Assembly: GCA_947359465.1 (NCBI GenBank)
Contig: OX375875.1
Location: 17,792,458-17,856,457, forward strand
Reading direction: 5' to 3'
DNA: 64,000 nucleotides
From: Metellina segmentata
Lineage: Eukaryota; Arthropoda; Arachnida; Araneae; Tetragnathidae
Shown here: piece by piece, positions 60,262-64,000 of the stretch
How the letters are laid out: every line of letters starts with the position of its first letter
Position numbering within the stretch: the stretch's first letter is position 1
Notes under the pieces: generated by a model
Database searches by the model: none
Told to the model about the DNA's origin: nothing
What the model saw: the letters and a program-made list of their open reading frames with translations, nothing else
Made by a program: the position numbers and the translations under genes

Positions 60262-61550
60262 CAGAGGCTGTTCACACATTTTTTAGACAATGTATATTGT
60301 ATTCAGAAAACTAAATTACATAAAATTCTTGTGTTTTAAATGTTCTATTTGATAGCCCTTATTCTGAACTATCTTTCGACACCGTAATTTCCAGGATAAT
60401 AATGCCTTTTGAAATGTCAGAAGAGGTATTCTATCCCATTCCTCCTGAACAGCTTTCCAGAATCCTGTAAAGGTTGTGGGATAACATTTGGATGATGCAG
60501 ATTTTAAAAGTCCGAAAGTACAAAAATCCATAGGTGATACATCGGGAGATTTAGTAGGGATATCAGTGAAGGGTATGGCCTTCATACCAGTTTTTTGTTA
60601 AATTTCTTTTATGAAATTTACAGTGGAGTTTGATGTGTGACTGCTAGTTTGGTCTTGATGGAGTTCCACAGATTGATGGCACTGTGGGTAAAGTGATGGT
60701 ATTTCATTCAGAAAAATTGGCGATAAAACATGTTCCTGATAGTATTTGGAGTTAATCTTGACATTTTATCCCACTCTTTATTTTTAACTTGCCATTATAT
60801 GTAAAACCAGCAACAATCATGAATCCCTTACAAAAACTTTCTTTCGATTCTGTGAACCATGTACTTAATTCTTTTTCTCCCCTTTTATGATAATAAATGG
60901 CTTTTTTTTTTGCTGCTAACATTTAAGTCTATTGTGACAATTTTTTTCCATTTTTCTTTGGATAAGTGTTTCTCATATAGAATTCGGCAGAATGTCTCCT
61001 GCGTTCAGCGATATGCTTTGGAGAAAGACGATGCATATTGCGTTTTTTCGCTTTCTTAAGATTTAAATCAACATTTATCATTTTGTTTACCGTGGACACT
61101 GAGCATTTTAATGATTTTGCAACTGTCCTTTAACTAGGGGGATTTTCTTTTAACATTAAACAAAGTACCTTTGCAATAGTCGAAGATGTCCGTTTCTTCC
61201 TTGGATACTTGTTTGGAATTTTTGTCCCACTTGAGGCTCCAATTTGACGTTTTTTCCCTTTCTTGTTGACGATATTACCTATCGACGCTTTAGATATCAC
61301 AAAACCATGACTCTCACATCGTTTTTGGATAACGGAATATGAATATTTCTCTTCAGAAAGAGCATAAATATAGCCTTCGAACCACTGTTTCGTTAAAAAC
61401 GCCATTTTGAATAAAAACAAATCTCTCTCAAGCCACAGACAATAATTTCGACTTTTGAAAACATAGTACAACCGCAATTATTTTTTTGCAGCAAACAATT
61501 TTTTATTACCGCTAACCAAAATCGTCTAAAAAATGTGCAAACAGCCTCTG
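60262..61550 (-). mobile_element. Tc1/mariner-type transposon with decayed transposase
   Basis: 1289 bp flanked by TA, with inverted ends cagaggctgt and complement, extending through cacattttttagac. On the minus strand the N-terminal part (about 61410-61130) begins MAFLTKQWFEGYIYALSEE, a helix-turn-helix region, and the C-terminal part (60585-60316) has TKSPDVSPMDFCTFGLLKSA, the third catalytic region. The middle is broken by frameshifts. Inactive. Confidence 0.85.
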
Positions 61551-61705
61551 TATAGGTCAGCACAACTGTATGGTGGATTTAGAAAAAGTTTTCTAAACTT
61601 TCAAAATAGGAGCTATTTGAGACGACTCTGCTTTAAAAAATACTCCTAACTGTCAGGGTTGAAAAGTAGTTGGAAAAAGTTGCACACACGTTGTAGTCCT
61701 TCTAG

Positions 61706-62200
61706 AATCATTACCAACACAACATAGTGATTAAAACTAAATCCATACATTCAGAAGAATTAGAGTTTCCCAGGATTGAAGATTTTCCGACTGCAGAATT
61801 TTCGTGCGGCGAAATCAAGACAAAATGAGTTTGTGCTCGTTTCTCTTTTATTGATATCACTGAAAACAACAAAGCAATTGTTACATTTAAATTATCTTTC
61901 CCAACAGAATGGCTCAGTGGTCGAAATGAAGTTGGAAAACAAGAAACATTCACAAATCGCATCGCAACTTTTTTGCCAAATAAGATGATGCTGAAAGGAT
62001 TCCTGCCAAGGAATTTGAAAGAAACCAAAAAGAAACATCTCTTCGAACAGCTCGTCATTTCGCATGCCGGACAGCTCGAGAATGTTTTGAATAGTATCGA
62101 AGAATGCAGAATACATTTCTCGTTCCCAATACATTTTCCAATTTCAGATGATGATACAAGACGATTTTTATTCTCCAAGCATTATGGGGATAACAGATAA
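61706..62200 (+). pseudogene. Unassigned coding-looking exon with one in-frame stop
   Basis: A single frame is open from an acceptor-like CCTTCTAG (61698-61705) to TAA at 62198-62200, apart from TGA at 61826-61828. Downstream of the TGA it reads FIDITENNKAIVTFKLSFPT and then WLSGRNEVGKQ; the tail is HFPISDDDTRRFLFSKHYGD. I do not recognise the family. It could be the last exon of a plus-strand gene starting after an acceptor near 61830, or a retropseudogene. Confidence 0.35.
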
Positions 62201-63254
62201 TGTAACATTAAATTAATGAAAAGAAAAAATTATCTTTAAAATGTATTTCTCAAACTTTTCCCCACCAGACAACACCTTCAAATCTTCACAATATTCGTGA
62301 ATTCTTTTTTGGAACATTTATGAGTTCATTACTTTCTAATTCACTGTATTAATGAGCATGACATGTTTCTTTGAAGTTGAAGATGTCGGAATGAACGTAC
62401 TTAAACACAAATGCACGATTACAGAATGCTTGTTGATGCATCAGTTCAACCATGTGGTATCAGTAAACTCTAAACCAAATCTAGTCAGCAGTTCTAAAAA
62501 TGATTTCATTAATTATTACAAAAAAAATGCCATTTAAATATTGATAATTATAATCTTACTTAATCTTTTCTGACTTTTCACTTTAAAAGTTCATAAAATA
62601 GTTAACTATTAAATGAGTACACATGCATTCCAAACTGTAATATTTCAAAATGCATCCTCTTTTATTACTAATTTAGTAAATGAAAGGTTAAGAATTGTTT
62701 TGGTATAGATTTTTTGCACTAATAGATTAGTATTAGTGCAAGAAAAATAGACTAAACAACATTATTAAATATCATGTTTCCTACAAAAACCTTTCAAGTT
62801 TATCCAATTGATATGCCCAATTACAATAGAGGTGTGTCTGTAGAAATAAAATCCGAAAAATTTAGTGTAAAATACAATAAAACACTAAGAAAAATTGCAT
62901 GCATTACATGGGAAAATATGCCAAAAAAGGAAGGTATACATAAAAATTGTCTTGTTTTTTCAAGATAAACAATAGAATGAGAAAAGTTTGAGAAACACTT
63001 TTTTATAGTCGCCCATCCAGAAACTCTAAATTTGTGCACAATAGATTGAGTTCAATCTACACAACAAAAGAGATTCGTGTGATAAAAAAATGGGCATAGA
63101 ACAACATAATAAAGCAAACAAACTAAAATTAATAATCAGCATTGTGCCTTTACAAAGTGGCAGTGTTTGAAAAATGCGAAAAAATACACAATACATTTTA
63201 CTGTAAGAGTCAAGATAACTTAAACATATGAAACCAAAGCACAACAGAAACCAA
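62201..63254. other. AT-rich stretch between the unassigned exon and the C19orf53-like gene
   Basis: Short open frames only (for example 62358-62537). Part may be 3' UTR of either neighbour. Confidence 0.4.
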
Positions 63255-63536
63255 TCACTTCTTTTTTCCCTTGCGAGCATTTTTGGCTTTGGCAGCAGGT
63301 GTTACTTTCTTCTTGTCAATGGTGAAAGATCCCCCAGCTCTGGTTCTGAGCTCGACTTCGATGTTTGTTTTGATGGAATTCTCCAATGCCTGAAAATAAA
63401 TAAAAGGGTTCTTGTTTAAACCAAAGTACAAACAGGAGATTAAAAGCTAGATTTCCTTCAGAAAATGTCAATACCTTCTGCAGTTTCTTCTTTTCCACTA
63501 CATTTTTCTTTGGAATCTTCTTTGTAACACCACTGC
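63255..63536 (-). CDS. C19orf53/UPF0390-like small basic protein, last two exons
   Basis: Exons on the minus strand are 63536-63475 (62 bp) and 63389-63255, joined in phase 0 by a GT-AG intron. The peptide reads SGVTKKIPKKNVVEKKKLQK, then ALENSIKTNIEVELRTRAGG, then a Lys/Ala-rich tail ending KKK. The order of the KIPKK, KLQK and N/E-I-E segments matches the Leydig cell tumor 10 kDa protein homolog (C19orf53), a small lysine-rich nuclear/nucleolar protein of poorly known role. The N-terminal exon lies past the right edge. Family call is by remembered pattern. Confidence 0.6.
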
Positions 63537-64000
63537 CTAAAATAAATATTTTTGATGACTCATGTGTATTGATTTAAGAAATATCCATCTTCTCAGATGA
63601 CAATAAAACATTAAATTTGTCCAACGATACTGAAAGAGATGAGAAGAAATAGAATTTTGGTTTTACTTAACAATCACATTTACATCACATATGGTTCAAT
63701 GTGCAGGAATGTTCATTGCTCAGTACATAACAAAGTGTGGTGGTAAATCTTAAAATCTTAATCACCAAAGTTGGCATCTTGTCAGCAATGCTTTAAGGGA
63801 AAATAGCATATTTTACATTAAAAAATAATGAATTTTAAATATACTTTTAAATATTTAGTATATTATTAGCTTACAAGTAAACACATTAAGTCAAAATTTT
63901 CAAGATAGTATGAGTTTTTTTTTTTTAGCTTTTTAGACATGAATGTGATGATCTTTAGACAGATGAAGTGTCTAAGTTTTTTCCTTGTGCGTAGGCTAGA
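63537..64000. other. Intron of the C19orf53-like gene
   Basis: AT-rich, with no exon found on the minus strand; the 5' exon should lie beyond the window. Confidence 0.5.

Overview
This window reads as nuclear DNA of an arthropod, most likely a spider (orb-weaver type). The reasons are split genes with GT-AG introns of 1-6 kb, AT-rich introns, and a dense load of nested transposons: Gypsy, a jockey-type LINE, Tc1/mariner, Tigger/pogo, hAT, Harbinger, tRNA-derived SINEs and MITEs. No prokaryotic operon, CRISPR array or true tRNA/rRNA gene was seen. The lineage call is an inference from gene and repeat style, not from a database match.

Layout. Positions 1-9036 hold a decayed minus-strand Ty3/Gypsy element whose surviving order is gag-protease-integrase-reverse transcriptase. 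It is split by a nearly full-length plus-strand jockey-like LINE (1832-7434) with a 16-bp target duplication. From 11815 to about 38970 runs the plus-strand gene for mitochondrial dihydrolipoyl dehydrogenase (DLD, the E3 enzyme). Eleven exons are intact and in frame, covering everything from just before the redox-active disulfide to the stop codon and poly(A) signal. The 5' exons (targeting peptide and first FAD-binding strand) are not found and probably lie left of the window. The DLD introns carry Tc1, hAT, Tigger, Gypsy and SINE debris and a roughly 100-bp periodic repeat.

From 39 to 45 kb there are SINEs, MITEs and a 5'-truncated LINE. From 45.2 to 56.3 kb I assemble a second plus-strand gene of four exons with matching splice phases and a poly(A) signal. 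Exon 1 carries thirteen tandem 36-residue repeats. The last three exons together resemble a divergent RasGEF (Cdc25-type) domain. This looks like an undescribed lineage-specific protein and is the most interesting item. Its introns contain a Tc1 element with a Harbinger insertion, and another Tc1 element carrying both a hAT MITE full of the palindrome aacatcgatgtt and a SINE.

From 56 to 64 kb there is a hAT transposase fragment, a 1.3-kb mariner-type element, an unassigned coding-looking exon with one in-frame stop (61706-62200), and the last two exons of a minus-strand gene for a small basic protein of the C19orf53/UPF0390 type, which continues past the right edge. The genes are unrelated in function; apart from them, the window is a record of successive transposon insertions that can be put in relative order.
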